From Niallia nealsonii (lineage in GTDB: Bacteria > Bacillota > Bacilli > Bacillales > Cytobacillaceae): 64,000 nt of DNA. This document shows, in pieces, positions 35,200 to 44,283 of the stretch (its first letter is position 1; each line of letters opens with the position of its first letter). Location: the NCBI RefSeq assembly GCF_002835805.1, contig NZ_PISE01000030.1, positions 1-64,000 on the forward strand, in the 5' to 3' direction. Position numbers and translations under genes: made by a program. Below the pieces are notes generated by a model that saw only the letters and a program-made list of their open reading frames with translations, made no database searches and was not told the origin of the DNA.

Positions 35200-37464
35200 T
35201 TAAGCTCCCTCTTGCATAGATTGATTGTCACTTTTAAAACTTAGCCCATAATAGTAATACAATCCTTTTTTGCGCATCCATTGGACTTGCACAAAAGCGT
35301 CGTTTTCTGTTTTTTCTTTCATAACAAAGGAAAATGTTTGTTGCTTTATACGCTTTCTCGTTTTTAATTGGCAGCCTGAATTGCTGAGATCTACTAATTT
35401 TCCTTCTATCGATTGATCAATCAATTGGATGTTAACTGGAATATTTGTTTTTTGTCTAATAGATTTTCGGTTTAGTTTTTTAGGATTTTTTTTCGTTTTA
35501 TGGAAAAAGCCGATTATCGCTCCTAATACAGAAGCATTTTCATAAACTTTATTAGAATAAATATCAATTGATTCAACAAATAAAGCAGAAATTAAAGATC
35601 TATATTGATCATTATTTACATCTAAAAAGGATATTCCAATATAATAAGAATCCTTTATTTTTGTTACCCAATGTTTTTGCAGCTTTAATCCAAGTAGAGT
35701 ATTAGTGCTTAAATATAAGTAGTTGTTATTAGAAATAAATTGAAAAGTATCAAAATCCTTTTGCTTTATTTCAATTCTAGCCCCGTGCTCACTCATGTCT
35801 GTAATCGTACATGGTATTTGCAGCCCTCGGTTTTGTTTATTAGAGAGAGTGGCAGCTAAGTTGACCATAAATCTTTCTGCTCCTCTGAATCTTGGACGCT
35901 CTACTGTAATTAACAAGGCAATAGCAATGGCTAATGCATTATAAATAACCCAAAAAACATTAATGATGAGCATATCGATATTTGGGTAAATCTTCATTGG
36001 CGTGAAAACATGCAGGCATACCAACAGTAAGGAAATGACAGACATAACTAATAAAATAATATAAGGAAGGCTAATTTCCCAAAGGAAGCTTCGTTCATTA
36101 TTTTGAATTCCTTTTTTTGTTACATTAAATTTTCCTTTTTCTTTTAAAAAAATTTCTGATAACACGGAAAAAGCCATATATGGCGCCAATGTCACTTCAT
36201 AAACATGGCTCCATAAAACGCTGCGTTTGCTGTCTGCCATTCTTCTGAAAGCAAGCAAGGAAGATAAAAATGCTGGAAACCAAAAGATTATTAATGTAGA
36301 AAAATTTGTTTGTATGCTGTATATAGAAAATAGCAGAAAAAGCAATGGTGCCAATAAATAAATCATTTTATAGACACCAAAGAACCAATAGTGGATTCCA
36401 TCCAAATAGAGCAGACGCTGCATCAATGATAATCCTTTAATGTTCAGCGGATTCCATTTGCGTGCTACTTGAATATTGCCACGGCACCATCTATCTCTTT
36501 GTTTAATTAAATCAGGGAAAGTTTCAGCTGAAAGACCAACGGCTAATGTTTCATTTACAAACACAGATTTTTGACTTTTTGTTTGCAGAAGCATTCCTGT
36601 AGCCATATCTTCTGTAATGACGCCTGTTGCAAAACCGCCGATCTTATCTAAAGCTGTTCTCCGAAACAATGCGTTGCTCCCGACATACATAGTCGAATTA
36701 AAACGATCTTTCCCTTCTTCTAATCTTCTCATAAAAAAGTCTTGTTCGTTCGTTAGTCTTTCTTCATAAAATAGGTTGTACTGAAAAGGATCTGCGTTAT
36801 AAAAAACTTGTGGTGCTTGAACAAATGTTACTTGGTCGTCCTTGAAATAGCCTAGTGTTCGTTCTAAGAAGTTGATTTTCGGCACCATATCAGCATCCAT
36901 CGTCACAATAATATCCCCATTTGTTACACTCATTGCATGATTTAAATTTCCTGCTTTTGCATGCTTATTATCTTCCCTTTTAATATAATAGGCTCCAAGA
37001 GATTCTGTCATTTTTTTGATTTCTTCTCTTTTTCCATCATCACAAACATATACCCGCAATTTTTCTTTTGGATATCGCATTAAAAGACAAGCAGTAATCG
37101 TTCTTTTTAATAAATCTGCTGGTTCATTATAAGTTGCAATAAATACATCTACAGTAGGAAGCTCCCTAAATGAGTATAATGGGATTATTTTTCGTTTAAA
37201 GGGTTTCCATGAGAGGATGGTAAAAGTTATTGATTGCGAATAGCCAGCCCATTCTGCTGCAAGCAATAATAAACCAAATATAAAGCTAACAATCCCAACA
37301 GTTGGAAGCGTGTAAATCGTTCTCCATACTAAATAAATGCCATTTAAAATCAAAAAAGCAAAAAGCAATATATATTTAGACCAAAGATATTTGCTTGCTA
37401 AGAAATATAACAGCAATAAAAGAATGGAAGATCCTGCTAAGCAATAAAGCATTTCTATATCCAT
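35200..37464 (-). CDS. BcsA-like processive glycosyltransferase with two PilZ domains
   Basis: The protein is 754 aa. TM helices (1-90) are followed by a GT2 domain with VCDDG (about 140), MDADM (about 190), TEDMATG (about 281) and QRDRW (about 321), the full processive synthase set. More TMs follow (345-520). A first PilZ domain has RGAER (about 525) and DMSEHG (about 554). A second has RKSIR (about 669) and DLSNSG (about 693). PilZ domains bind cyclic-di-GMP, so synthesis is probably c-di-GMP activated. No bcsB, bcsZ or export partner is adjacent. AAGGAG is 6 nt from the ATG. Confidence 0.9.
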   Translation of the reverse strand: MDIEMLYCLAGSSILLLLLYFLASKYLWSKYILLFAFLILNGIYLVWRTIYTLPTVGIVSFIFGLLLLAAEWAGYSQSITFTILSWKPFKRKIIPLYSFRELPTVDVFIATYNEPADLLKRTITACLLMRYPKEKLRVYVCDDGKREEIKKMTESLGAYYIKREDNKHAKAGNLNHAMSVTNGDIIVTMDADMVPKINFLERTLGYFKDDQVTFVQAPQVFYNADPFQYNLFYEERLTNEQDFFMRRLEEGKDRFNSTMYVGSNALFRRTALDKIGGFATGVITEDMATGMLLQTKSQKSVFVNETLAVGLSAETFPDLIKQRDRWCRGNIQVARKWNPLNIKGLSLMQRLLYLDGIHYWFFGVYKMIYLLAPLLFLLFSIYSIQTNFSTLIIFWFPAFLSSLLAFRRMADSKRSVLWSHVYEVTLAPYMAFSVLSEIFLKEKGKFNVTKKGIQNNERSFLWEISLPYIILLVMSVISLLLVCLHVFTPMKIYPNIDMLIINVFWVIYNALAIAIALLITVERPRFRGAERFMVNLAATLSNKQNRGLQIPCTITDMSEHGARIEIKQKDFDTFQFISNNNYLYLSTNTLLGLKLQKHWVTKIKDSYYIGISFLDVNNDQYRSLISALFVESIDIYSNKVYENASVLGAIIGFFHKTKKNPKKLNRKSIRQKTNIPVNIQLIDQSIEGKLVDLSNSGCQLKTRKRIKQQTFSFVMKEKTENDAFVQVQWMRKKGLYYYYGLSFKSDNQSMQEGA

Positions 37465-37592
37465 AATATACTCCTTAATTTTTACTAGAATAGTAGTATG
37501 TCTAAAAAATACCGTTAGATTCTACTCTATCCATCGGTTATATTATAATAAAATACATAGGTATTTAGAACTACTAAAACTCAATTTTATAA

Positions 37593-37690
37593 GGTTGTTT
37601 TTTAAAAGATGGTTGTTTTGAAATAGGTTTTGTACACTTAAACCGCTTATAAAGAAGTTGATTGGAGTATCCTGAATTAGAAATTAACCA
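37593..37690. mobile_element. Decayed, truncated copy of the MITE-like family
   Basis: GGTTGTTTTTTAAAAG at 37593 resembles the reverse-complement end of the family. GTACACTTAAACCGCTTATA and AAAGAAGTTGATTGGAG match the internal arm seen at 29177. The core is reduced to ATCCTGAA plus GAAATTAACC. The right end and target duplication cannot be found. Confidence 0.6.
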
Positions 37691-37929
37691 CTCCTTTGTT
37701 TTGTCTATTTATCTCTATTTAATGGACTTTTTGCTCTCGATAATTAAAGTTTCTTTTTTAGGTAGAGATTGACTGAAGAAGTATTGCTTTTTACATTATT
37801 TTCATTTGCTAATCAAAAATTTCGTATATAAAAATAAATAAGTGAATGATATGATAATAGAAGAATATTAATATATATTGAGTTAGCTAAAAAATGTGAA
37901 TGCTAATGGTACATAAGGAGAGCGGTATT

Positions 37930-39138
37930 ATGGCAACATGGAAGCGTAATTTACTGGTACTATGGGTCGGAGTCTTTTTTACAGCAGCTAGTTTTTATAT
38001 GGTAATTCCTTTTTTGCCCATTTTTTTATTGGAATTAGATGTACATGAACATACAGAGATGTGGTCAGGGTTATTGTTTAGTGCCGCTTTTTTTGCAGGA
38101 GCTTTATCTTCGCCATTTTGGGGAAGGGTGGCAGATAAATATGGCAGAAAACCGATGATTATTCGAGCTGGATTTGTTCTATTTATTGTTTATACATTGG
38201 CAGCATTTGTAACCAATCCCTATCAATTATTGGTTTTGCGGATTTTGCAAGGACTCTTGTCTGGGTTTATTCCAGGAGCAATTGCGTTGGTTGGTACAAA
38301 TACTCCCGCTCATAAAACAGGATATGCACTGTCGATGATTTCAACTGCAGCTGCAACAGGGGGGATTGTTGGGCCTTTGCTTGGAGGAGGAATTGCGGAA
38401 TTGGTCGGTAACCGTATTGCTTTTGCTAGTGCTGGTTTGATTGTCCTTTTTGCTACTGTTTTAATTATTTTTTGGGTAACAGAAGAGAATTTTACTCCGA
38501 GCAAGGAGAAGGGATCGGTTAAAAATGATATCAAAATTGCTTATGCAAATAAGCCTTTGATGCTTGTTTTGCTGTTGACGGTCATAACATCTTGTTCAAT
38601 CATGACGATTGAGCCAATCCTTCCTTTATATATTGTTCATATAGGCGGTTCTTCAGATAAAGCTGCTTTATTGGCTGGTATTGTTTTTTCGTTGCCTGGG
38701 ATAGCGAGTGTATTAATGGCACCTTATTGGGGGAAATGGGCGGATAAAGTTGGATTTAATCGGGTTCTATTTATTGGTTTAATCGGTGGGGGGATTGGAA
38801 CAATTGCTCAAATTATATTTGCTGATATTTGGGGATTTTCTATTATGCGGTTTATTTTTGGGCTGTTTTTCTGTGCAGTTTTTCCAAGCTTAAATGGACT
38901 TGTTGTAAAGTCAACAACGGAAGATTTTCGTGGGCGAGCATTTGGTTTAAACCAAACAGCTAACCAAATAGGTGGGATGGCCGGCCCTATAATGGGTGGG
39001 GCCATTGGCGGGATTTTCCCTGCTCAAACAGTATTTGTTCTAACTGGTATCCTGCTTTTATGCGCGACAGGGATAGTTTTTTGGAAAGCAAATGTGTTAA
39101 CTCCAAAGTATAAAAGAAATATAGCGCATGAAAAATAG
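37930..39138 (+). CDS. MFS multidrug efflux transporter
   Basis: The protein is 402 aa with twelve TMs. It has motif A GRVADKYGRKPMI between TM2 and TM3 and motif C-like GIVGPLLGGGIAE in TM5, typical of drug/proton antiporters of the MdtG/YfiS type. ATG at 37930 has AAGGAG 9 nt upstream; the ten-codon longer frame covers that site. The substrate is unknown. Confidence 0.85.
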   Translation: MATWKRNLLVLWVGVFFTAASFYMVIPFLPIFLLELDVHEHTEMWSGLLFSAAFFAGALSSPFWGRVADKYGRKPMIIRAGFVLFIVYTLAAFVTNPYQLLVLRILQGLLSGFIPGAIALVGTNTPAHKTGYALSMISTAAATGGIVGPLLGGGIAELVGNRIAFASAGLIVLFATVLIIFWVTEENFTPSKEKGSVKNDIKIAYANKPLMLVLLLTVITSCSIMTIEPILPLYIVHIGGSSDKAALLAGIVFSLPGIASVLMAPYWGKWADKVGFNRVLFIGLIGGGIGTIAQIIFADIWGFSIMRFIFGLFFCAVFPSLNGLVVKSTTEDFRGRAFGLNQTANQIGGMAGPIMGGAIGGIFPAQTVFVLTGILLLCATGIVFWKANVLTPKYKRNIAHEK

Positions 39139-39458
39139 TATAAAAATTACCCTTAATGTTTGAAAAGGGCTGTATCTAATTCAAAAATCTTGAATTGGAA
39201 AACAGTCTTTTTATTTTAAAAAATTCACAGAAACTTCATTAGCTAAATATGTAGAGGAATTGTTAGAAGCTAATATAAACACAAAGATTTAATACAAATG
39301 GCAATAGATGCTGGTAAGATTGATTTTAAAATTAATCTTATTTTTTCTATGTTTTTATTAAAGAGTTGCATAATAAGGGAAATGGTGATAACGACTGATT
39401 TTTTTCTTTTTGCAACGCTAAATAATTAATTTCGAGAAAAAAGAATGGAGATATAAAG
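39139..39458. other. Intergenic region with MFS terminator and a possible gene relic
   Basis: A terminator-like hairpin at 39163-39212 pairs GGGCTGT/TAATTCAA with TTGAATT/ACAGTCTTT. Beyond it, 39228-39340 reads in two frames as a helical peptide (LAKYVEELLEAN, then MAIDAGKIDF) that needs a frameshift to join. This is probably a remnant. Confidence 0.35.
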
Positions 39459-40487
39459 ATGTATAGTTTTAAAAATGATTATAGCGAAGGTGCTCACCCT
39501 CGAATTTTACAAGCATTAGTAGACACTAACTTTGAGCAAGAGGCAGGATATGGGGAAGATCGTTTTTCAATAAAAGCGGTAGAATTATTAAAAGAAAAAA
39601 TGGCAAGAACAGATGTGGATGTACACTTATTGGTAGGTGGCACCCAAACAAATCTTACTGCTATTTCAGCTTTTCTAAGACCACATGAGGCAGCAATTGC
39701 AGCAAAAAGCGGCCATATTTTCACACACGAAACAGGTGCAATTGAAGCAACTGGCCATAAAATATTATCCATCGAAACAGATGATGGAAAGATCACACCT
39801 GTTTCGATTAAAAAAGTGCTAGATGAACATACAGATGAACATATGGTAAAACCAAAGCTAGTATACATCTCTAATTCAACGGAGATAGGCTCCATATATA
39901 GAAAAAAGGAGGTAAAGGACTTAAGCGAATTCTGCCGCAAGAACAACCTTCTTCTATTTATGGACGGCGCAAGACTAGGGTCTGCTTTATGTTCGGAAGA
40001 AAATGACTTGAAGTTAAGTGACTTTCCTGATCTTGTTGATGCCTTTTATATTGGCGGTACAAAAAATGGGGCGCTTTTTGGAGAGGCATTAGTAATTTGC
40101 CATGAATCATTGAAGGAAGATTTTCGTTATCATATAAAGCAAAAAGGAGCAATGCTTGCAAAGGGAAGGTTATTAGGGATACAATTTGTAGAACTTTTCC
40201 GTGATAATTTGTTTTTTGATTTAGCACTACATGCGAATAAGATGGCAGAAATATTAAGAGATTTGCTGACTAAAATGAATTTTCAGTTTGTAACCCATTC
40301 AGCTTCTAATCAACTTTTTCCGATATTGCCTAATACGTTGATAGAAGAACTGCAAAAAAACTATGCTTTTCTTATTTGGGAAAAGATAGATGACAATGAT
40401 TCTGCTATCCGTTTAGTTACATCTTGGGCAACCAAAGAGGATAAGGTATTAGCATTTATAGAAGATATAAAAAAATACCTTCCATAA
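39459..40487 (+). CDS. L-threonine aldolase, low specificity type
   Basis: The protein is 342 aa of PLP fold type I. The Schiff-base lysine is K202 in YIGGTKNGALFGE, and phosphate contacts lie in GGTQTN (60-65). The Asp stacking on PLP is D169 in LFMDGARL, and the His stacking on the ring is H90 in IFTHETGA. It cleaves threonine or allo-threonine to glycine and acetaldehyde. GGAG is 8 nt upstream. It ends in a long hairpin. Confidence 0.9.
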   Translation: MYSFKNDYSEGAHPRILQALVDTNFEQEAGYGEDRFSIKAVELLKEKMARTDVDVHLLVGGTQTNLTAISAFLRPHEAAIAAKSGHIFTHETGAIEATGHKILSIETDDGKITPVSIKKVLDEHTDEHMVKPKLVYISNSTEIGSIYRKKEVKDLSEFCRKNNLLLFMDGARLGSALCSEENDLKLSDFPDLVDAFYIGGTKNGALFGEALVICHESLKEDFRYHIKQKGAMLAKGRLLGIQFVELFRDNLFFDLALHANKMAEILRDLLTKMNFQFVTHSASNQLFPILPNTLIEELQKNYAFLIWEKIDDNDSAIRLVTSWATKEDKVLAFIEDIKKYLP

Positions 40488-40494
40488 AATCAAC

Positions 40495-40541
40495 AACCTT
40501 AAAGATGTCTGATCCTATACTGGACAGACATCTTTAAGGTT
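40495..40541. terminator. 16-bp perfect terminator stem
   Basis: AACCTTAAAGATGTCT (40495-40510) pairs with AGACATCTTTAAGGTT (40526-40541). It overlaps the stop codon of the converging kinase gene. Confidence 0.8.
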
Positions 40542-41784
40542 AGTTTTGTACAGGAATAGTTATATGAAAAGTTGTGCCTTTTCCTTTTTGACTCTCGACT
40601 TTTAGCGAACCCTTCACTTTATCAATGGTATTGTAGACCATAAGCATACCAAGTCCTGTTCCTTCTTCTTTTGTAGAATAATATGGTTTGCCTAAACGGG
40701 ATACTTCCTCTTTTGTCATTCCAATACCTGTGTCTTGTATGATGATAAGGATTTTTCCAGCTTTTTCTGATACATTAATGGTTAATGTGCCTCCACCGGT
40801 TTCTTTCATGGATTCAATTCCATTTTTGACTAAATTGATTAAGCATTGCTGTATTTGGTTACGATCATATCTTTTGGATAGTGTGTTAGTAAAGCTTAAT
40901 TCAACATCAACTTGATGCATCCTAGCATAAGGAAGTAAAAGGTTTGTTGTATATTCCACCTCTTTATAAAGATTAGAATAAATCATATTCTCTGATTGAG
41001 GCTTGGCAAAAGAGAGATAATCACTAACAATTTTTTCTGCGCGCTTTAATTCTTGCAAGGATAGTTCCACATATTTTTTTTCCTCTTGCGTGATTGTTTG
41101 AGAATCATTTAAAAGTTGAAGAAAGCCGCTTGTTACAGTAAGCGGATTTCTTATTTCATGAGAAACGCTTGCAGATAATTCACTTACTACATTTAATCTC
41201 TCAGAATGCAGATATTTTTCTCTATCTTTATTATTGGCGATAATCCGCTCAATAAGAATTGTAATAATAGCAATCATTACAATATGTGTCATTAATGCGT
41301 GAAATGCCAATAGCCAAAATTCTTTTGATAATTCTTTGAAATAGGTGCTTAATAAGCTAAGATAAATGCCCATAAAAATAAATGAAACAGCGGAAGAAAT
41401 TATTACTCTTTTTTTCGAATTCAGCTGTGAAAATTTATTGCTTAGCATAGGGATTAGCAGGAAGGCTGCTGTCGAAAAGAGAAAGGAATTGACGGTTCCC
41501 TCCCCGCCTACATAAAAGCGATAAATATTTAAAATTACATAGAGAGGAAATGCAGTTTTATATCCTCCGTAAAGAGCAACGATTATAAATGGAATATATC
41601 TCAAATCAAAAATAAATCCAATATTTAATCTAATAGGAGTAGTTATACAGAGAATCATCGTAAGAGAAGATAATATGATAACAACCCACCTATTAAAAGA
41701 ATATGGTTTATGTTCAAAAAATATTAGATAGATCATTACTGGCAACAGTAGAAATAAAAAATTTAATAGTAATGTTTCAAACAA
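40540..41784 (-). CDS. KinB-like sensor histidine kinase (sporulation type)
   Basis: The protein is about 414 aa. Six hydrophobic segments (1-185) form a 5TMR-like sensor with hardly any external loop. Next come HisKA with SASVSHEIRNPLT (phosphorylated His about 209) and an ATPase domain with NLVKNGIESM, DTGIGM and GTGLG. The layout and motifs follow B. subtilis KinB, which feeds the Spo0F-Spo0B-Spo0A relay. I start at TTG 41784, where AAAGGAAG is at 7 nt; the upstream ATG has none. No response regulator is adjacent, as expected for a phosphorelay kinase. Confidence 0.88.
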   Translation of the reverse strand: MFETLLLNFLFLLLPVMIYLIFFEHKPYSFNRWVVIILSSLTMILCITTPIRLNIGFIFDLRYIPFIIVALYGGYKTAFPLYVILNIYRFYVGGEGTVNSFLFSTAAFLLIPMLSNKFSQLNSKKRVIISSAVSFIFMGIYLSLLSTYFKELSKEFWLLAFHALMTHIVMIAIITILIERIIANNKDREKYLHSERLNVVSELSASVSHEIRNPLTVTSGFLQLLNDSQTITQEEKKYVELSLQELKRAEKIVSDYLSFAKPQSENMIYSNLYKEVEYTTNLLLPYARMHQVDVELSFTNTLSKRYDRNQIQQCLINLVKNGIESMKETGGGTLTINVSEKAGKILIIIQDTGIGMTKEEVSRLGKPYYSTKEEGTGLGMLMVYNTIDKVKGSLKVESQKGKGTTFHITIPVQN

Positions 41785-41949
41785 TGGATGGCTTCCTTTC
41801 AGACTACTTATCATGATATGTTTTACTTTAATAATATTAGCAGATTTATGTAGTTAGTTAAATCAAAGACAGAAAAAATTTATTGAAACTAAGACTTTAT
41901 CGTGCTAGTATAAATTAAAACTAAAGTGAATACTCCTTTAATTTGGTAC

Positions 41950-42054
41950 AGAGAGACCGAAAAGGGCCAACAGATTAATGATTTGTTTTGTTGATTTTAT
42001 ATCTTTGTATATATATGCCCTTTTGTCTCAAAGACAGAAGGGTTTTATTTTTTT
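41950..42054 (+). promoter_or_regulatory. Leader with mutually exclusive hairpins (putative attenuator/riboswitch)
   Basis: A terminator CCCTTTTGTCT-CAA-AGACAGAAGGG (42018-42042) with a T-run has no + strand gene before it. Its 5' arm and loop can instead pair with GAGAC-cg-AAAAGGGC upstream (41953-41967 region), complementary to GCCCTTTTGTCTC. This is the geometry of antiterminator versus terminator. It lies about 190 bp before the MFS start. It is no class I recognise: no T-box AGGGTGG and no TPP or SAM signature. Confidence 0.5.
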
Positions 42055-42242
42055 GTAAAGGGTCTATGCACAGTCAGCATATAGGCACTTGCAAAAGTTT
42101 TTTATGGTTGTTCTTCTTTTAAAGGAAGTCCTGTGAGGCTTAAAAAGAGAATGGAGTATTTGGTGCATATAATGATACAAGTCCATTCCCACCCCACAAT
42201 AAAGAGAATTATGTTTGCTTAAGATATTGGAGGATGGAAATT

Positions 42243-43448
42243 ATGAATTATCGCAAAAAAACAGTGGTAGCATCAGTTGCAGGCTTAACATTGGAAGGCA
42301 TGGACATTATGTTTATTTCATTTGCCATGTCGATGATTATTGCTAATTTTAACATTGATTTAGCAACGGGAGGTCTAATATCTTCTATTACTAATATTGG
42401 AATGCTCGTAGGTGGAGTGATTTTCGGTATTATGGCAGATAAATTTGGAAGAGTAAAAGTATTTACCTATACGATTATTTTATTTGCAATTGGTACAGCA
42501 TTAACAGGACTTGCAGCAAATATTGAGCAGGTTTACTTATTTCGGTTTATAGCAGGTCTTGGAGCTGGAGGAGAATATGGTATTGGGATGGCTCTTGTTG
42601 CTGAGGCATGGCCAAAGAATAAACAAGGAAGAGCATCTTCCTATGTTAGTGTTGGTGCACAATATGGTGTTATCTTGGCAGCTTTGCTTAGTGCCATTAT
42701 TTTGCCTACATTAGGATGGAGAGCGTTATTTTTTGTTGGCGTGCTTCCAGTTATTTTTGCCTTTTTTGTTAGAAGAAATTTGGAGGAGTCTCCAGAATGG
42801 TTGGCAGCTCAAAAAGAGAAAAAAAATTCTAAGAAGAAAGAACAAGGAAAATTAGCGCAGTTGTTTAAAACACCAAGAACTGCTTTTACTACGATTTCTT
42901 TAGCGATTATGGCAACTGTTCAAATTGCAGGCTATAATGGGTTGATGATTTGGCTGCCATCTATGCTTCAGCAATCTCAAGGATTATCTGTTTCTAGTTC
43001 CGCATTGTGGACGATAAGTACTGCGGTTGGAATGATTATAGGAATGCTGACATTTGGTCAATTTATGGATAGGTTTGGGGCGAAACGATCATATGGAATT
43101 TTTCTGCTTGCCTCAAGCGCTGCTGTATTCTTATACTCTAATGCAGAAGGAAGTATTGGTGTTCTACTTGGTGGTGCCATTGTTGGCTTCTTCTCGAATG
43201 GAATGTTTGCTGGATATGGTGCATTAATAAGCAGTTATTACCCAGTTAGTATTCGCAGTACTGCTACTAATACTATTTTTAATTTTGGAAGAGCAATCGG
43301 AGGGTTATCTCCTATTTTAGTTGGATATATTTTACAAGAATATGACGTAACAGCTGCAATGACGTATTTAGCAATTCTATATTGTCTATCATTTTTTGCC
43401 ATGCTTAGTCTAAAGAAAAAGCAATCCTCTACAGCTGTTGTTGATTAA
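42243..43448 (+). CDS. MFS transporter, aromatic/organic acid:proton symporter type
   Basis: The protein is 401 aa with twelve TMs. MFS motif A is IMADKFGRVKVF, and LEGMDIMFISFAMSMI in TM1 resembles the AAHS/metabolite:H+ symporter groups. RFIAGLGAGGEYGIGMALVAE is the TM4-TM5 signature of these uptake carriers. GGAGG is 9 nt before ATG 42243. It stands behind the conditional-looking leader. Next to it, divergently, lies the ThDP enzyme/CMD operon, so a keto- or aromatic-acid substrate is a reasonable guess but no more. Confidence 0.82.
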   Translation: MNYRKKTVVASVAGLTLEGMDIMFISFAMSMIIANFNIDLATGGLISSITNIGMLVGGVIFGIMADKFGRVKVFTYTIILFAIGTALTGLAANIEQVYLFRFIAGLGAGGEYGIGMALVAEAWPKNKQGRASSYVSVGAQYGVILAALLSAIILPTLGWRALFFVGVLPVIFAFFVRRNLEESPEWLAAQKEKKNSKKKEQGKLAQLFKTPRTAFTTISLAIMATVQIAGYNGLMIWLPSMLQQSQGLSVSSSALWTISTAVGMIIGMLTFGQFMDRFGAKRSYGIFLLASSAAVFLYSNAEGSIGVLLGGAIVGFFSNGMFAGYGALISSYYPVSIRSTATNTIFNFGRAIGGLSPILVGYILQEYDVTAAMTYLAILYCLSFFAMLSLKKKQSSTAVVD

Positions 43449-43470
43449 GATGTTTTAGCATAATATCTAT

Positions 43471-43520
43471 TAAAACAAAAAGCAGAAACCAATAAATATG
43501 GTTATCTGCTTTTTGTTTTA
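43471..43520 (+). terminator. Terminator of the MFS gene
   Basis: TAAAACAAAAAGCAGA pairs with TCTGCTTTTTGTTTTA over a 16-bp perfect stem. The last 8 bases are the left target duplication of the element that follows. Confidence 0.85.
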
Positions 43521-43751
43521 GGCTGTTTTCGTAAACTTTGTTGCTTTTAAAGGAGTAGGTTGATTTCCGTTTCAGGATGTCCACTTTCCGTGGGGCGGGC
43601 GGTGAGCATCCTCGGCGTATCCGCCTGCGGGGTCTCATCTGTCCGGCTAATCCCACAGGAGTCTAGCATCTTTCACGCCAATCAACTTGTTTTAGCAATA
43701 AATTTACTCATGGAAACTATTCGAAAAACCACATTCTTTTAGAAAACAGCC
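43521..43751. mobile_element. MITE-like element, full copy 2 (231 bp)
   Basis: Perfect 10-bp terminal inverted repeats GGCTGTTTTC / GAAAACAGCC, flanked by exact 8-bp repeats TTGTTTTA (43513-43520, 43752-43759). The core is very similar to copy 1 at 34114 in the same orientation. No coding frame is present. Confidence 0.9.
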
Positions 43752-43858
43752 TTGTTTTAATAATAAAGAAATTATTTTTTTATCTCTATTTGACAGAACT
43801 TTGAACCCTACTTCGAGATGTTGGAAGGAATGAGCTATTCCTATAGTTCTCAGACTAT

Positions 43859-43883
43859 AAACAGTAGGAAACTCCTACTGTTT
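43859..43883 (-). terminator. Hairpin after the CMD-family gene
   Basis: AAACAGTAGG and CCTACTGTTT form a 10-bp perfect stem directly after the operon's last stop codon; the U-run is weak. Confidence 0.6.
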
Positions 43884-43889
43884 AAGACT

Positions 43890-44282
43890 TCACTTTGTTA
43901 ATTCTTTAGCATCAATGTTTTTGAAAACTTCACCCGCAATTGTCATGGCTTGAACTGCTTTTGGAAAACCAGCATATGCTGCACATTGCATGATAATTTC
44001 TTTAATCTCATTTTGGGTTATCCCTGTTTTTAATGCTGCACTTATATGAAATGGAAGTTGATCAAATAGTCCTTGTGATATAAGGGAGGTGATTGTAATA
44101 ATTTCTCGTTTATCTAATGACAAACCTTCTCTTCCATATACATCACCATATCCAAATGATATAATCATGTCCCAAAAGTCTGGCGAAACCTCTCTCATAT
44201 AGGAGATGCCTTCAAATTCTTCGTCTGATACCATTTTTTTTATTGTTTCAATTCCTTTATTATATCTTTTGCTGTTTTCCAT
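43890..44282 (-). CDS. Carboxymuconolactone decarboxylase-family protein
   Basis: The protein is 130 aa. The CMD/AhpD fold is recognised by REIITITSLISQG, LPFHISAALKTGIT and a YAGFPKAVQAM segment. There is a single Cys (QCAAYAGFP), so it lacks the CxxC of AhpD peroxidases and is nearer to true gamma-carboxymuconolactone decarboxylases. The start at 44282 has GGGGAGG 7 nt upstream and lies 2 bp after the stop of the ThDP-enzyme gene, so the two are coupled. It may act on the product of that enzyme. Confidence 0.85.
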   Translation of the reverse strand: MENSKRYNKGIETIKKMVSDEEFEGISYMREVSPDFWDMIISFGYGDVYGREGLSLDKREIITITSLISQGLFDQLPFHISAALKTGITQNEIKEIIMQCAAYAGFPKAVQAMTIAGEVFKNIDAKELTK

Positions 44283-44283
44283 C

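Noticed and set aside
37900..37929. Upstream ATG as start of the MFS gene at 37930
   Set aside because: The added codons contain the AAGGAG ribosome site itself.
41941..42054. T-box leader
   Set aside because: No AGGGTGG-type antiterminator box or specifier stem is present, and the downstream gene is a sugar/acid-type MFS carrier.
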